A stretch of 41,890 bases of DNA from assembly GCF_002934625.1 (NCBI RefSeq), contig NZ_PTJD01000021.1:1-41890 (forward strand), read 5' to 3'. The notes beneath the pieces are model-generated. The model had not been told where the DNA came from. It was given only the letters and a program-made list of their open reading frames with translations, and searched no databases. Shown here piece after piece: positions 33,250 to 41,357 of the stretch (positions are counted from its first letter, which is position 1; every line of letters starts with the position of its first letter). The position numbers were made by a program, and so were the translations under genes. Source of the DNA: Kineococcus xinjiangensis (GTDB lineage: Bacteria; Actinomycetota; Actinomycetes; Actinomycetales; Kineococcaceae).

Positions 33250-34035
33250 TCACGAGCCCGCATTGACGGCGACCACCAGCGCCCGCCGGGCCGTCCCGCC
33301 CACGTCGCGGAGCAGGCGGGCACGAGAGACCGCCTCGGTGCTGGTGATGGCGGCGCCGTCGTCCTCGGAGGCGAGCTCGGCGATCGCGAGCACCTGGGCC
33401 GCACTCGCGGCGACGCGAGCGGCACGCGGCTCGACCCCCTGGGGGAGGGCGTCGGGCCGCAGTGCGCCCGCGCGCAGGGCAGCGATCCGGTCGGCCGCGT
33501 CCTCGCGCCAGCGGGCGACGTCGAGGGCGGCCAGCGCCGTCGTGGCACCGGCCAGGGCCGTTCGCAGGCTGCGTTCCGCCTCCGTGAGGGCGACGGGGTC
33601 CGGGGCCCGGCGCGGGAGCGCGGCCAGGGCCCGCCACACCACCTGTGCACCTGGCTCCCACGTCGAGCCGAACTCCACGACCTCCGGCACGAGCGCCCAG
33701 CGCCGCTCACCGCCGTCGAGTTCGACCAGCACGCACTCACCGGCCTCCAGCGCCGCGGCGTTGACCGCCGGCGGCCCCGGGAGCCCCACCGGGTCACCGG
33801 GGGCGGGCAGCGCGACGACGAGACGGGCGGTGCGGGGGAGGGCCCGCAGCAGCTCGGCCGGAGTGGCGGGCGTCTGCGTCGACCCGGCCACGTCCGGGGC
33901 CTCGTCCTCCCAGAGCAGGGTGTGCGGCTCGTCGTCGCGCTCGACCGCGGAGACCAGCGCGGCGAGCGGCGCGCGGCCGGTGAGGGCGGCGTTCCCCCAC
34001 GCGGCGAGGCGCGCGGAGAGGGGCAGGTCCAGCAC
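33250..34035 (-). CDS. Conserved hypothetical actinobacterial protein
   Basis: A 261-residue protein, Ala/Leu-rich and soluble. The N-terminal half looks alpha/beta (TARLVVALPAPGDPVGLPGPPAVNAAALEAGECVLVEL; RRWALVPEVVEFGSTWEPGAQVVW). The C-terminal half is helical (ALTEAERSLRTALAGATTALAALDVARWREDAADRIAALRAG). No catalytic motif is visible. The GTG start follows TAGGGT (34042-34047) by 6 nt. It is divergent from the ABC ATPase gene with only 83 bp between. Confidence 0.75.
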   Translation of the reverse strand: MLDLPLSARLAAWGNAALTGRAPLAALVSAVERDDEPHTLLWEDEAPDVAGSTQTPATPAELLRALPRTARLVVALPAPGDPVGLPGPPAVNAAALEAGECVLVELDGGERRWALVPEVVEFGSTWEPGAQVVWRALAALPRRAPDPVALTEAERSLRTALAGATTALAALDVARWREDAADRIAALRAGALRPDALPQGVEPRAARVAASAAQVLAIAELASEDDGAAITSTEAVSRARLLRDVGGTARRALVVAVNAGS

Positions 34036-34041
34036 CGCTCC

Positions 34042-34047
34042 ACCCTA
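34042..34047 (-). promoter_or_regulatory. -10 box TAGGGT for the 33250-34035 gene
   Basis: Leaderless-type spacing of 6 nt to the GTG at 34035. It is back to back with the TAGGGT box of the ABC gene. Confidence 0.55.
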
Positions 34048-34106
34048 TGTCGGCTCCCGGGCGCGCCGACGCGCCGACCGCCTGCGAGGCGACCCGCGGG
34101 CGTCGT

Positions 34107-34112
34107 TAGGGT
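34107..34112 (+). promoter_or_regulatory. -10 box TAGGGT for the ABC ATPase gene
   Basis: TAGGGT ends 6 nt before the ATG at 34119, as expected for a leaderless transcript. The same hexamer serves the divergent gene. Confidence 0.55.
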
Positions 34113-34118
34113 CGCCGC

Positions 34119-34901
34119 ATGAGCGACGTCCTCGACCTGGCCGGCGTGACGGTGACGAGGGGGCGCACCGTGCTCCTGGCGTCCGTGAACTGGCAGGTCG
34201 CGGCGGGGGAGCGGTGGGTCGTCCTCGGTGCGAACGGGGCGGGCAAGTCCACCCTGCTCTCCATCGCGGCCGCCCGCCTGCACCCCAGCCGCGGCGAGGT
34301 GCGGATCCTCGGCGAGACGCTCGGCAGGGTCGACGTCTTCGAGCTGCGGCCGCGCATCGGCCTGGCGAGCAACGCGCTCGCACAGCAGGTCCCCGGCTCC
34401 GAGCCGGTCCGCGACGTGGTCGTCACCGCCGCCTACGGGGTGACTGGCCGCTGGAACGAGTCCTACGCCGAGGACGACCTCGCGCGTGCGGCGGAGTTGC
34501 TGGGGCAGATGGGCGTGGGGAAGCTGGCGGCGCGGCCGTACGGCACGCTGAGCGACGGGGAGCGCAAGCGCGTGCAGATCGCCCGTGCGCTGATGACGGA
34601 CCCGGAGCTGCTCCTGCTGGACGAGCCGGCCGGAGGGCTCGACCTGGGGGGGCGCGAGGACCTGCTGCGCAGGCTCACCGGACTGATCGAGGATCCCGCT
34701 GCGCCGACCGCCGTGCTCGTCACCCACCACGTCGAGGAGATCCCCGCCGGGGTGACGCACGCGCTGCTGCTGCGCAAGGGCAGGGTGGTGGCCGCGGGGC
34801 CGGTCGCCGACGTGCTGACGTCGGAGCAGCTGTCGGTCACGTTCGGCCTGCCGCTGTCGGTCAGCCGGCGTGCGGGGCGGTTCTACGCCCGCGCGCTCTG
34901 A
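34119..34901 (+). CDS. ABC transporter ATP-binding protein
   Basis: A 260-residue stand-alone ABC ATPase. Walker A is GANGAGKST (37-45), the signature is LSDGERKR instead of LSGGQ, Walker B is LLLLDEP with the catalytic Glu, and the switch histidine is in VLVTHHVEEI. The LSDGE variant and overall pattern resemble the YlmA/ModF-like single ATPases. No permease or binding protein lies beside it, so it may be soluble or pair with a distant permease. Confidence 0.9.
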   Translation: MSDVLDLAGVTVTRGRTVLLASVNWQVAAGERWVVLGANGAGKSTLLSIAAARLHPSRGEVRILGETLGRVDVFELRPRIGLASNALAQQVPGSEPVRDVVVTAAYGVTGRWNESYAEDDLARAAELLGQMGVGKLAARPYGTLSDGERKRVQIARALMTDPELLLLDEPAGGLDLGGREDLLRRLTGLIEDPAAPTAVLVTHHVEEIPAGVTHALLLRKGRVVAAGPVADVLTSEQLSVTFGLPLSVSRRAGRFYARAL

Positions 34902-34911
34902 ACGGGCCCCT

Positions 34912-34934
34912 GGGGGCCTGCGCTGCAGGCCTCC
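34912..34934 (+). terminator. Hairpin after the ABC ATPase gene
   Basis: GGCCTGC/GCAGGCC around a 3-nt loop, extended by one G-T and two G-C pairs to 10 bp, 10 bases after the stop. Confidence 0.6.
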
Positions 34935-34945
34935 CCGACGGCCGT

Positions 34946-34983
34946 CCTAGTGTTGAGCTTTCTAGGTAAACACAGTTATCGGT
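34946..34983. other. AT-rich segment with a CCTAG/CTAGG inverted repeat and CAGTTATCGGT
   Basis: CCTAG (34946-34950) and CTAGG (34962-34966) are 11 nt apart, followed by CAGTTATCGGT at 34973-34983. The role is unknown. The segment stands out in base composition from its surroundings. Confidence 0.35.
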
Positions 34984-35040
34984 CGTCATCGAACACGAAC
35001 ATTTTCTCGACCGACAAGCAGGACGCACCAGGGACGAAGC

Positions 35041-36228
35041 TCAGCGCACGAGGACGCCGGTGGTGTCCATCTCGTCGGCGATCCGCTGGACCATGGTGAC
35101 GTACCAGTCGGCGCGGTTGTAGCGGTACAGGGCGCGAGCCTCGGCGTCCCGTCCCTTGCCGCCGCCGTTGGCGCAGAGGTAGTTCGCGGCGCTGTGGACC
35201 GCGTCGGACGGTGCCCACGCGTCGCGGGCACCGTCGCCGTCCCCGTCGACGCCGTAGGCGGCGAACGTGGGCGGCATGAACTGCATGGGCCCGATCGCAC
35301 CGGCCGAGGAGGGGCCGTTGTTGCGGCCGTGGCCGCTCTCGACCTGGCCGACGGCGGCGAGGAGGCTGACGCGCATCCCGGGGCAGGTGGCGGCACCGTC
35401 CCGGTAGAGGGAGGCCCAGTCGGCGGCCACGGGGCGCGCCCGGACCTTGCCGGTGCCCTTCGCGGCTTCCGCGGTGGCAACCTCGGCGGCTGCCTTGAGC
35501 TCCGCCAGCCGGCGCGCGGCCTCTTCCGCGGCGGCGAGGTCGCGCGCCCGGGAGGACAGCGCCGCGAGCTCGTTCTCGGCGCGGGCGAGGTCCGTTCCGA
35601 GGACCTCCGCCGCGTCGGCGAGACGGCGCACCCCCGCGATGGCCTCGTAGGCGTGCTCGTCGGCGTCGGTGGATGCCCGGTCGGCTGCTGCGTCCGCGGT
35701 GGCGGTGGCGGCGGCGGCGAGCTCGTCGCGTTCGAGGAGGTCCTCGACGGCCAGACGCTGTCCTCGCTGGGCGAGGAGCACGTCGCCGCCGCTGATGGCG
35801 GTGCGCCACAGCTCCAGCTGGAGGGACGGGGCCATGGCTGCGCCGCCGGCCATGTAGAGGGCGCGGACCCGCCGGCCCTGCGCGCGCCTGCTGTTCTCGG
35901 CGGTGCTGCGTGCGGTGGTGGCGCTCGTCTCGGCGCGGATGGTGGCGCTGACGGCGCTGCTGACGGCCTCCTGCTGCTGCCGCGCGGCCTCGTTCAGTTC
36001 GGTGAGGCGGGCGCCGAGCGCGTCCACCCGCTCGCCGGCGGCCGCAGCGGCCCGGGCGGCCTGGGCGGCGGTCTCCACGGCCCCCTGGCGAGCGACCTGC
36101 CCGCCGGCGGCGGTGGCGGCGGCGGGGGCGGCGAGGAGGACGTGGAGGAAGGCGACGAGGACGACTCCGGCGGCGAGCAGGGAGGCGACCGCGGAGGTCG
36201 TCGTCCGGTGCTGCGCAGAGGTCCTCAC
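35041..36228 (-). CDS. Secreted lytic transglycosylase-like peptidoglycan hydrolase
   Basis: A 395-residue exported protein. The N-terminus has a signal or anchor segment (SAVASLLAAGVVLVAFLHVLLAAPAAATAAG). A long Ala/Glu-rich coiled-coil region runs about 45-270, as in NlpC/P60 and FtsX-activated hydrolases. The C-terminal domain (about 285-395) is of the lytic murein transglycosylase type: LLAAVGQVESGHGRN with the catalytic Glu, AIGPMQFMPPTF, and NYLCANGG followed by LYRYN. It presumably cleaves glycan strands at the wall. The GTG at 36228 places the signal correctly, but no Shine-Dalgarno is visible. Confidence 0.85.
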   Translation of the reverse strand: MRTSAQHRTTTSAVASLLAAGVVLVAFLHVLLAAPAAATAAGGQVARQGAVETAAQAARAAAAAGERVDALGARLTELNEAARQQQEAVSSAVSATIRAETSATTARSTAENSRRAQGRRVRALYMAGGAAMAPSLQLELWRTAISGGDVLLAQRGQRLAVEDLLERDELAAAATATADAAADRASTDADEHAYEAIAGVRRLADAAEVLGTDLARAENELAALSSRARDLAAAEEAARRLAELKAAAEVATAEAAKGTGKVRARPVAADWASLYRDGAATCPGMRVSLLAAVGQVESGHGRNNGPSSAGAIGPMQFMPPTFAAYGVDGDGDGARDAWAPSDAVHSAANYLCANGGGKGRDAEARALYRYNRADWYVTMVQRIADEMDTTGVLVR

Positions 36229-36263
36229 GTGGGGGGCTTCGGCACCCGGAGGAGGCACCTTGA

Positions 36264-36295
36264 CCCGCCGGGTGGGTGACGTCCCACCCGGCGGG
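36264..36295 (-). terminator. Strong hairpin after rskA
   Basis: 13-bp perfect stem CCCGCCGGGTGGG/CCCACCCGGCGGG with a 6-nt loop, between the anti-sigma gene stop and the lytic transglycosylase start. Confidence 0.75.
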
Positions 36296-36310
36296 ATCAG
36301 GCGGTGGGCC

Positions 36311-37237
36311 TCAGACGGAGGAGATGTCCGCCGCCAGCAGCGGTTCCGACGTCGGCTGCGGGGAACCGCCGGCGGGTTCCTCGGTGACGCCGAGGGTGGG
36401 GACGCCTCCGGTGTCGGGCACGTAGGCCACGTAGTGCCCGGCACCGTCGCGCTCGAGCATCCCGGCGGGGCGGATGTCCCCGCCCTCGATCAGCCACAGC
36501 TGGTAGCCGCGGTCCGGGCCGGTGGCCGGCATGTCCGCCCCCACGACCACGGCCTCCCGGCCGGCGTGGACGACCGTGGCGGTCGCGCCGCCCCGCCCGG
36601 TCACCGTCTGCACGCGACTGTCGGGGGCCGTGAGGAGCTCGTTGACGACGGCGACGTGCCGGCCGGCGTCCTGTGCGGCGCGCTGCGCCTGGGTGGCGTC
36701 CTGCTGCGCCCGGAGCGCGACCTGCTGCGCCTGGGTGGCGTCCTGCTGCACGTCCCACGCCCAGCCGCCGATCCCGACGGCCACCGCGGCGCAGGCCGCG
36801 GCGAGGGCCAGCGGCCAGCGCGGTGCGCCGCCACGGCGGGCGTCGCGCCGTTCCCGCCGCTCGGCCAGGGAGACGGGGGCGTCGTGGGCGGCCGTGGCGG
36901 TGCCGCCACCGGGCCTGTCGTCCTGGGGGGTGCGGGCGACGGCGGCGAGGACGGAGGTGCGCAGGGTCGCGGGTGCGGCAGTGGCGACGGCCTCGCCGAG
37001 GAGGGCAGCGGTGTCGCTGAACTCGGTCACGGCGCTGCGGCAGTCGTCGCAGCCGGCGAGGTGTCCGTCGAACGTCACCCGCTCGTGCGGCTCCAGGGCG
37101 TCGAGGGCGTAGGCCCCCACCAGCGTGTGCACGTCGTCCACCTCCTCCCCTCTGGGGTCCTGCTGCGTGTCGTGCATGTCGTCGTGGGGCCGCCGGGTCT
37201 CGTCCCAGGGGCCGCCGGGCGGGGGAGTGGCGCTCAT
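36311..37237 (-). CDS. rskA: Zinc-binding anti-sigma factor, RskA type
   Basis: A 308-residue single-pass anti-sigma factor. The cytoplasmic ZAS domain has DVHTLVGAYALDALEPHER and HxxxCxxC (H59, C63, C66). The membrane segment is at about 129-150 (WPLALAAACAAVAVGIGGW). A short coiled-coil stalk follows with QQDATQAQ twice, then the beta-rich RskA outer domain (YQLWLIEGGDIRPAGML). Release by regulated proteolysis is expected from the family. The ATG overlaps the sigma stop (ATGA). Confidence 0.9.
   Translation of the reverse strand: MSATPPPGGPWDETRRPHDDMHDTQQDPRGEEVDDVHTLVGAYALDALEPHERVTFDGHLAGCDDCRSAVTEFSDTAALLGEAVATAAPATLRTSVLAAVARTPQDDRPGGGTATAAHDAPVSLAERRERRDARRGGAPRWPLALAAACAAVAVGIGGWAWDVQQDATQAQQVALRAQQDATQAQRAAQDAGRHVAVVNELLTAPDSRVQTVTGRGGATATVVHAGREAVVVGADMPATGPDRGYQLWLIEGGDIRPAGMLERDGAGHYVAYVPDTGGVPTLGVTEEPAGGSPQPTSEPLLAADISSV
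36683..36749. repeat. 25-bp direct repeat inside rskA
   Basis: Bases 36683-36707 and 36725-36749 are identical (42-bp period). They encode the duplicated 14-residue coiled-coil step of the stalk. Confidence 0.85.
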
Positions 37238-37827
37238 CTGGCCACTCCCAACGCGTCGCGCAGACGGATCATCCCGTCCCGCAACCTGGTCTTGACGGTG
37301 CCCAGCGGCAGGCTGAGCTCCCGGGAGATCTCGGTGTGGGTGCGCCCGCCGTAGTAGGCGAGCGCGACCGCCTGCCGCTGCACGGGGGTGAGGCTGGTGA
37401 GGGCGCGCCGGACGTCCTCGCGCTCCATGCTCAGCTCGACGGCTTCGCTGACGCTGTCGTACGGGCGGATCTGGTCGCGCAGCCCCACCCGCTCGTCGCG
37501 GTCGGCGCTGGCCTGGGCGGAGCGGACGCGGTCCACTGCGCGGCGGTGGGCCATCGTGATGAGCCAGGTGCGGGCGCTGCCGCGTCCGGCGTCGAAGCGG
37601 GTGGCGGTCCGCCAGGCCTCCAGGTAGACCTCCTGGGTGACCTCTTCGCTCTGGGCGCGGTCCCGCAGGACGCGCAGCACGGTGCCGAAGACGGCGCCGC
37701 TGGTGGCGTCGTAGAGGGCGGCGAAGGCCTGCTCGTCTCCGTGGCCCGCAGCCTGCAGCAGTTCCTCTGCGGTGGCGGGCCCTGGGGGTTCGCCCTGCTG
37801 CTGCCGGGAGAGTGTCACGAGGGTCAC
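37234..37827 (-). CDS. sigK: ECF sigma factor of the SigK type
   Basis: A 197-residue ECF sigma factor. Region 2 contains FAALYDATSGAVFGTVLRVLRD, VTQEVYLEAWRTATRFD and ARTWLITMAHRRAVDRVR. Region 4 contains LTPVQRQAVALAYYGGRTHTEISRELSLPLGTVKTRLRDGM. The partner with an RskA-type fold and the ATGA overlap support SigK. The GTG at 37827 is preceded by a purine-rich GGGGGTGGGAGA; an earlier in-frame GTG at 37857 lacks this. In mycobacteria SigK controls secreted antigens; here the regulon is unknown. Confidence 0.92.
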   Translation of the reverse strand: MTLVTLSRQQQGEPPGPATAEELLQAAGHGDEQAFAALYDATSGAVFGTVLRVLRDRAQSEEVTQEVYLEAWRTATRFDAGRGSARTWLITMAHRRAVDRVRSAQASADRDERVGLRDQIRPYDSVSEAVELSMEREDVRRALTSLTPVQRQAVALAYYGGRTHTEISRELSLPLGTVKTRLRDGMIRLRDALGVAR

Positions 37828-38016
37828 TCTCCCACCCCCTTCCCCCGGCGTCAGCACCCCCCGCGGATCGGGGGACCAGCGGCCGCACCCTGATGTGCTG
37901 CCGTGGAGGGTTCGGACCGGCGGGGGCGGCGGATTGCCGTGCGGACGATGTCACTCGTCCGGCCCAGCAGATCGCTGGAGGTGCCGCGCCCGGCCCGGTG
38001 TGCTGCACTGATCACC

Positions 38017-39513
38017 GTGGGTCAGGACGTCGAGAAGCGCACTGTGAGCGGGGCCGACAGGCGCCGCTTCCGCGAGATGCTGCACCTGGAGCTGGAGGTG
38101 CTGCGCAAGCAGGTGGTCGCGGGCCGCCTCGCCGGCTCGGAGCCCTGCGCCGGCATCGAGGTCGAGCTGCACCTCGTCGACGAGGACATGCAGCCGGCGA
38201 TGGTGAACGAGCAGGTGCTCGAGCGCCTGGCCGACCCGCGGTTCCAGACGGAACTGGGCGCCTTCAACATCGAGCTCAACGGCCAGCCGCACCGTCTCGC
38301 CGACGACGGGCTGCCGGCGCTGCACGAGGACCTCGCCGCCGCGCTGGCCAAGGCCGAGGAGGCGGCGGTTGCGGTGGGGGCGCGCGTGGCGCCGGTCGGG
38401 ATCCTGCCCACCGTGCTGCCGGAGCACTACGAGGGCGACTGGCGCAGCGACAAGGCCCGCTACGCCGCGCTCGACGAGGCCATCGCCGCCGCGCGCGGGG
38501 AGGACATGGAGCTGCGCATCGAGGGCCCGGTGTCCGGGGAGCGGCTGGAGCTGCACCTGCCGACGATCGGGCCGGAGTCGGCCGGGACCAGCGTGCAGCT
38601 GCACCAGCAGGTGGCGCCGGAGGAGTTCCCCCGCCGCTGGAACGCCGCGCAGGCGGTGGCCGGGGTGCAGGTGGCGCTGGCCGCGAACTCCCCGTTCCTC
38701 TTCGGCCGCCACCTCTGGGCGGAGACCCGCATCGAGCTGTTCACCCAGTCCACCGACACCCGCAGCGCGGAGCTGCGCAACCAGGGCGTGCGCCCGCGGG
38801 TGTTCTTCGGTGACGGCTGGATCGGCAACGTCCTCGACCTCTTCGAGGAGGATGTGCGCTACTTCCCCTCCCTGCTTCCCGTGCTGGAGCAGGACGACGC
38901 GCTCGAGGCGCTGGACGCCGGGCGCGCACCGGAGCTGCCTGCGCTGCGCCTGCACACGGGCACGATCTACCGCTGGAACCGGCCCGTCTACGACGTCGCC
39001 GGGGAGGAGGCGCACCTGCGCGTGGAGAACCGGGTGCTGCCGGCCGGGCCGACGTCGGTGGACGTGGTGGCCGACGCGGCCTTCTTCCACGGTGTGGTGC
39101 GGGCCCTGGCGGAGGCCTCGGACCCGGTGGAGGAGCGGCTGCTGTTCACCGACGCCCACCGCTCGTTCCTGGACTGCGCCCGCCTCGGGCTGGGTGCGCA
39201 GGCGTCGTGGCCCGGGGTGGGGCGGGTGCCGGTGGGTCGACTCGTCCTCGACGTGCTGCTGCCGCTGGCCGACGAGGGCCTGCAGCACTGGGGTGTGCCG
39301 CGCGAGATCCGCGACCGGTACCTCGAGGTCATCGCCGGACGGGCCCGCAGCGGCCGCAACGGCGCGGTGTGGCAGGTGGAGGCGGTCCACGCGCTGCAGG
39401 AGTCGGGCTGCGACCGTCGCGAGGCGCTGGCGGGGATGCTGCGGGAGTACCTGCAGCGCAGGCGCAGCGACCAGCCGGTCCACGAGTGGGAGCCGCTCGC
39501 CCCGAGGCCCTGA
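38017..39513 (+). CDS. Glutamate-cysteine ligase family 2 (GCS2) protein
   Basis: A 498-residue ATP-grasp-like carboxylate-amine ligase. Family blocks are CAGIEVELHLVDEDMQPA (substrate and metal-binding Glu residues), FNIELNGQPHRL, VGILPTVLPEHY, GTSVQLHQQVAPEEF, ALAANSPFLFGRHLWAETRIELF and the Arg-rich HLRVENRVLPAGPTSVDVVAD. The length is more than the roughly 370 of YbdK, due to a C-terminal extension. It probably joins glutamate to an amine or cysteine; the true product is not predictable. The GTG at 38017 starts the conserved part; upstream in-frame codons add an unusual leader. Confidence 0.88.
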   Translation: MGQDVEKRTVSGADRRRFREMLHLELEVLRKQVVAGRLAGSEPCAGIEVELHLVDEDMQPAMVNEQVLERLADPRFQTELGAFNIELNGQPHRLADDGLPALHEDLAAALAKAEEAAVAVGARVAPVGILPTVLPEHYEGDWRSDKARYAALDEAIAAARGEDMELRIEGPVSGERLELHLPTIGPESAGTSVQLHQQVAPEEFPRRWNAAQAVAGVQVALAANSPFLFGRHLWAETRIELFTQSTDTRSAELRNQGVRPRVFFGDGWIGNVLDLFEEDVRYFPSLLPVLEQDDALEALDAGRAPELPALRLHTGTIYRWNRPVYDVAGEEAHLRVENRVLPAGPTSVDVVADAAFFHGVVRALAEASDPVEERLLFTDAHRSFLDCARLGLGAQASWPGVGRVPVGRLVLDVLLPLADEGLQHWGVPREIRDRYLEVIAGRARSGRNGAVWQVEAVHALQESGCDRREALAGMLREYLQRRRSDQPVHEWEPLAPRP

Positions 39514-39609
39514 CCCGCTGCCCGTGTGGAGCTCATCTCGGGTGGCGGGGTCACTCCCTGTGGTGTGACATCAGTTCACACCGTTCGCACGACTCCCGGG
39601 GGAACCCAG

Positions 39610-39825
39610 ATGGTCATCGAGAAGCTGCACGACTCCGGCATCCGGTCCGAGCACGCCTACGCCGCGGCGTTCGCCAGCATCGGCCTGTCCTGGCTGGCGT
39701 ACTACACCTCCAAGCACAAGCAGGGCGAGGGAACCGACCGCGCGGACCGCTGGTCGATCTTCGTGGGTCAGTGGGCCCCGACGTTCTTCGGCCTGGGCAA
39801 CGCCCTGCGCAGCTACGAGAAGTGA
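39610..39825 (+). CDS. Small conserved hypothetical protein, probably membrane-associated
   Basis: A 71-residue protein with a weakly hydrophobic stretch (AYAAAFASIGLSWLAYYTS) and a second aromatic-rich one (WSIFVGQWAPTFFGLGNALR). The ATG has GGGGGAA about 7 nt upstream. The function is unknown; the two segments suggest a small hairpin membrane protein. Confidence 0.75.
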   Translation: MVIEKLHDSGIRSEHAYAAAFASIGLSWLAYYTSKHKQGEGTDRADRWSIFVGQWAPTFFGLGNALRSYEK

Positions 39826-39844
39826 CGCAGCGGGCCTGAGGTCC

Positions 39845-39885
39845 CCGGGGGCTGTGGCGGTGCGGTGCACCGCCACAGCCCCCGG
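39845..39885. terminator. Very strong bidirectional hairpin between convergent genes
   Basis: 18-bp perfect stem (left arm 39845-39862 begins CCGGGGGCTGTGG; right arm 39868-39885) with a 5-nt loop. It lies between the small protein gene and the recombinase gene, which point at each other. Confidence 0.8.
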
Positions 39886-39900
39886 TCGCGTCCGGTGAGC

Positions 39901-40917
39901 TCAGCAGTCGCCGACCTGCCGCAGCACCTCGTAGGACGTGTTTCCCGCCGCGGCGCTGCGCAGTTCCTGCGCCCCGGCGTCGATGTACTTCTGGGACGTG
40001 TTCAGGCTCTGGTGCCCGAGGAGCCGCATCACCTCCACGGCGCTGGCACCGCTGGCCACGACACGGGTGGCGAACGTGTGCCGCAGCGCGTGCACGAGGG
40101 ATCCCCGCAGGACGCGGTCGTGGACGCCGGCCCAGCGGTAGCAGGAACGCACCAGGTACTGCAGCTGGTTGCGGGTCATCGCCCGACCGGAGCCGTCGAC
40201 GAAGAGCCACTGCGACGGCCCGGGGCGGCGCCCGTCGCCGAAACGGGCAGCGCGGGTGTCGAGGTACGAGTCGAGGACTGCGGTGAGGGCCGGCTCGACC
40301 GGCACGCTGCGTTCGGCGTTGCCTTTGCCCAGGACGTGCAGGCGCTGGTCCCCGGGGGCGCCGACGAGGTCGCCGACGCGCAGGGCGAGCAGCTCCGAGG
40401 AGCGGATGCCGCTGACGAGCAGGGTGGCGAGCACCGCGAAGTCCCGCTCGGGCCACGGGTCCCGGGCACGGCGCATGCCGGCCGCGACGGCTCGAAGCAG
40501 CACCTCCGGGGTGTCCTGGCCGCGCAGGGGCTTGGGCTCCTGCCGCTCCGCGCGGGGACGCTCGATCCCGGCCATGGGGTTGCCGGGCAGCACGTCCTCG
40601 CCGACGAGGAAGGTGCAGAAGCCGTTCCAGGTGGACCAGGCCCGGGCGATGGAGCTGCGGGCGTGGTCGACGGAGAACGCGGCGAACGCCGACCGCAGGG
40701 GACGCACGTGCAGGTCGGCGAGGCGCAGATCGCCGGGGCAGCAGCCGAGCTGGGCGGCCAGGTGACGGCTGATGACCGTGAAGTCCCGGCGCTGGGCGGC
40801 GAGGGTGTGGGGGGAGTCCTTGCGGGGCAGGCGCGCTTCGACGTAGGCGGTGAAGCCCGCCGCGAGCTCGGAACCGGGGGAGAGGTACCCGAGGGTGGGA
40901 AGAGCCGGCAGGACCAC
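39901..40917 (-). CDS. Tyrosine site-specific recombinase (integrase)
   Basis: A 338-residue phage-type integrase/XerC-D-like recombinase. The N-terminal SAM-like core-binding domain is about 15-110. The catalytic domain keeps all key residues: R172 (SGIRSSEL), K198 (GKGN), H276 and R279 (HALRHTFATR), H302 (LLGHQS) and nucleophile Y311 (QKYID). It should cut and join DNA at specific sites. The GTG start is 6 nt from a TATCCT box (40924-40929), so the mRNA is probably leaderless. The palindrome-rich DNA just upstream could hold its own site. Confidence 0.93.
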   Translation of the reverse strand: MVLPALPTLGYLSPGSELAAGFTAYVEARLPRKDSPHTLAAQRRDFTVISRHLAAQLGCCPGDLRLADLHVRPLRSAFAAFSVDHARSSIARAWSTWNGFCTFLVGEDVLPGNPMAGIERPRAERQEPKPLRGQDTPEVLLRAVAAGMRRARDPWPERDFAVLATLLVSGIRSSELLALRVGDLVGAPGDQRLHVLGKGNAERSVPVEPALTAVLDSYLDTRAARFGDGRRPGPSQWLFVDGSGRAMTRNQLQYLVRSCYRWAGVHDRVLRGSLVHALRHTFATRVVASGASAVEVMRLLGHQSLNTSQKYIDAGAQELRSAAAGNTSYEVLRQVGDC

Positions 40918-40923
40918 GACGCC

Positions 40924-40929
40924 AGGATA
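40924..40929 (-). promoter_or_regulatory. -10 box TATCCT of the recombinase gene
   Basis: Minus-strand TATCCT followed by 6 nt and the GTG start. It fits the leaderless pattern. Confidence 0.5.
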
Positions 40930-40956
40930 GCAGGCGCGGGGGAGTGGCGTCGAGCA

Positions 40957-40979
40957 AACCCCTTGCGCCGCAACGGGTT
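40957..40979. repeat. Interrupted palindrome upstream of the recombinase
   Basis: AACCC-C-TTGCG and CGCAA-C-GGGTT are complementary except for one C-C mismatch, around a 1-nt centre. Its place just upstream of the promoter suggests an operator or a recombination core site. Confidence 0.5.
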
Positions 40980-41029
40980 CACGGTGGTTCCGTTAGCGCT
41001 AGTTGAGAAGCATATTCACCATTATGCGT

Positions 41030-41041
41030 ACTTCCGGAAGT
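41030..41041. repeat. 12-bp perfect palindrome ACTTCCGGAAGT
   Basis: Lies directly after an AT-rich patch that ends CACCATTATGCGT. Confidence 0.6.
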
Positions 41042-41357
41042 GGCCCCTCGGGCGCCGCGCGGCGTGTCCAGGCGCCGCCGTGGCATCCGCCGACGTCCAC
41101 CGCCGCCGCGGGATCGTCGCCGTCGAGGGTCCGGGCGTCCGCCGTGGCGGCCCGGGCGGGACGTGCCCCGGGTGCTGGACGGTTGCCGGAGGTGGCGGCG
41201 GCCGAGCTGGCCGGGCGGTGACCGTCGGGCCGCCGGCGCCAAGGCCCGTCGATGTCCGGCCCGTCGGCACCTGCGGATCGCGACGCCTGCGGGTCGGCCC
41301 GGCGTCCGTGGGCGCCGCCGCGTCGCGCCGGGCCACTGGTGGCGCGTCGGTCGCCGT

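Noticed and set aside
30334-34122. A 1262-codon open frame on the plus strand
   Set aside because: Low-complexity Pro/Ser/Arg translation that overlaps glgA and the decarboxylase in another frame; a GC shadow.
34998-35020. CGAACACGAAC string considered as a LexA (SOS) box
   Set aside because: The right half-site GTTCG is missing; the string is a direct and not an inverted repeat.
37951-39483. Long minus-strand frame opposite the GCS2 gene
   Set aside because: Antisense shadow rich in Gln/His/Arg without domain features; the plus strand has unmistakable GCS2 blocks.
41003-41221. 72-codon frame after the recombinase
   Set aside because: The translation is Ala/Pro/Arg low-complexity without a ribosome site, and overlaps the palindrome region.
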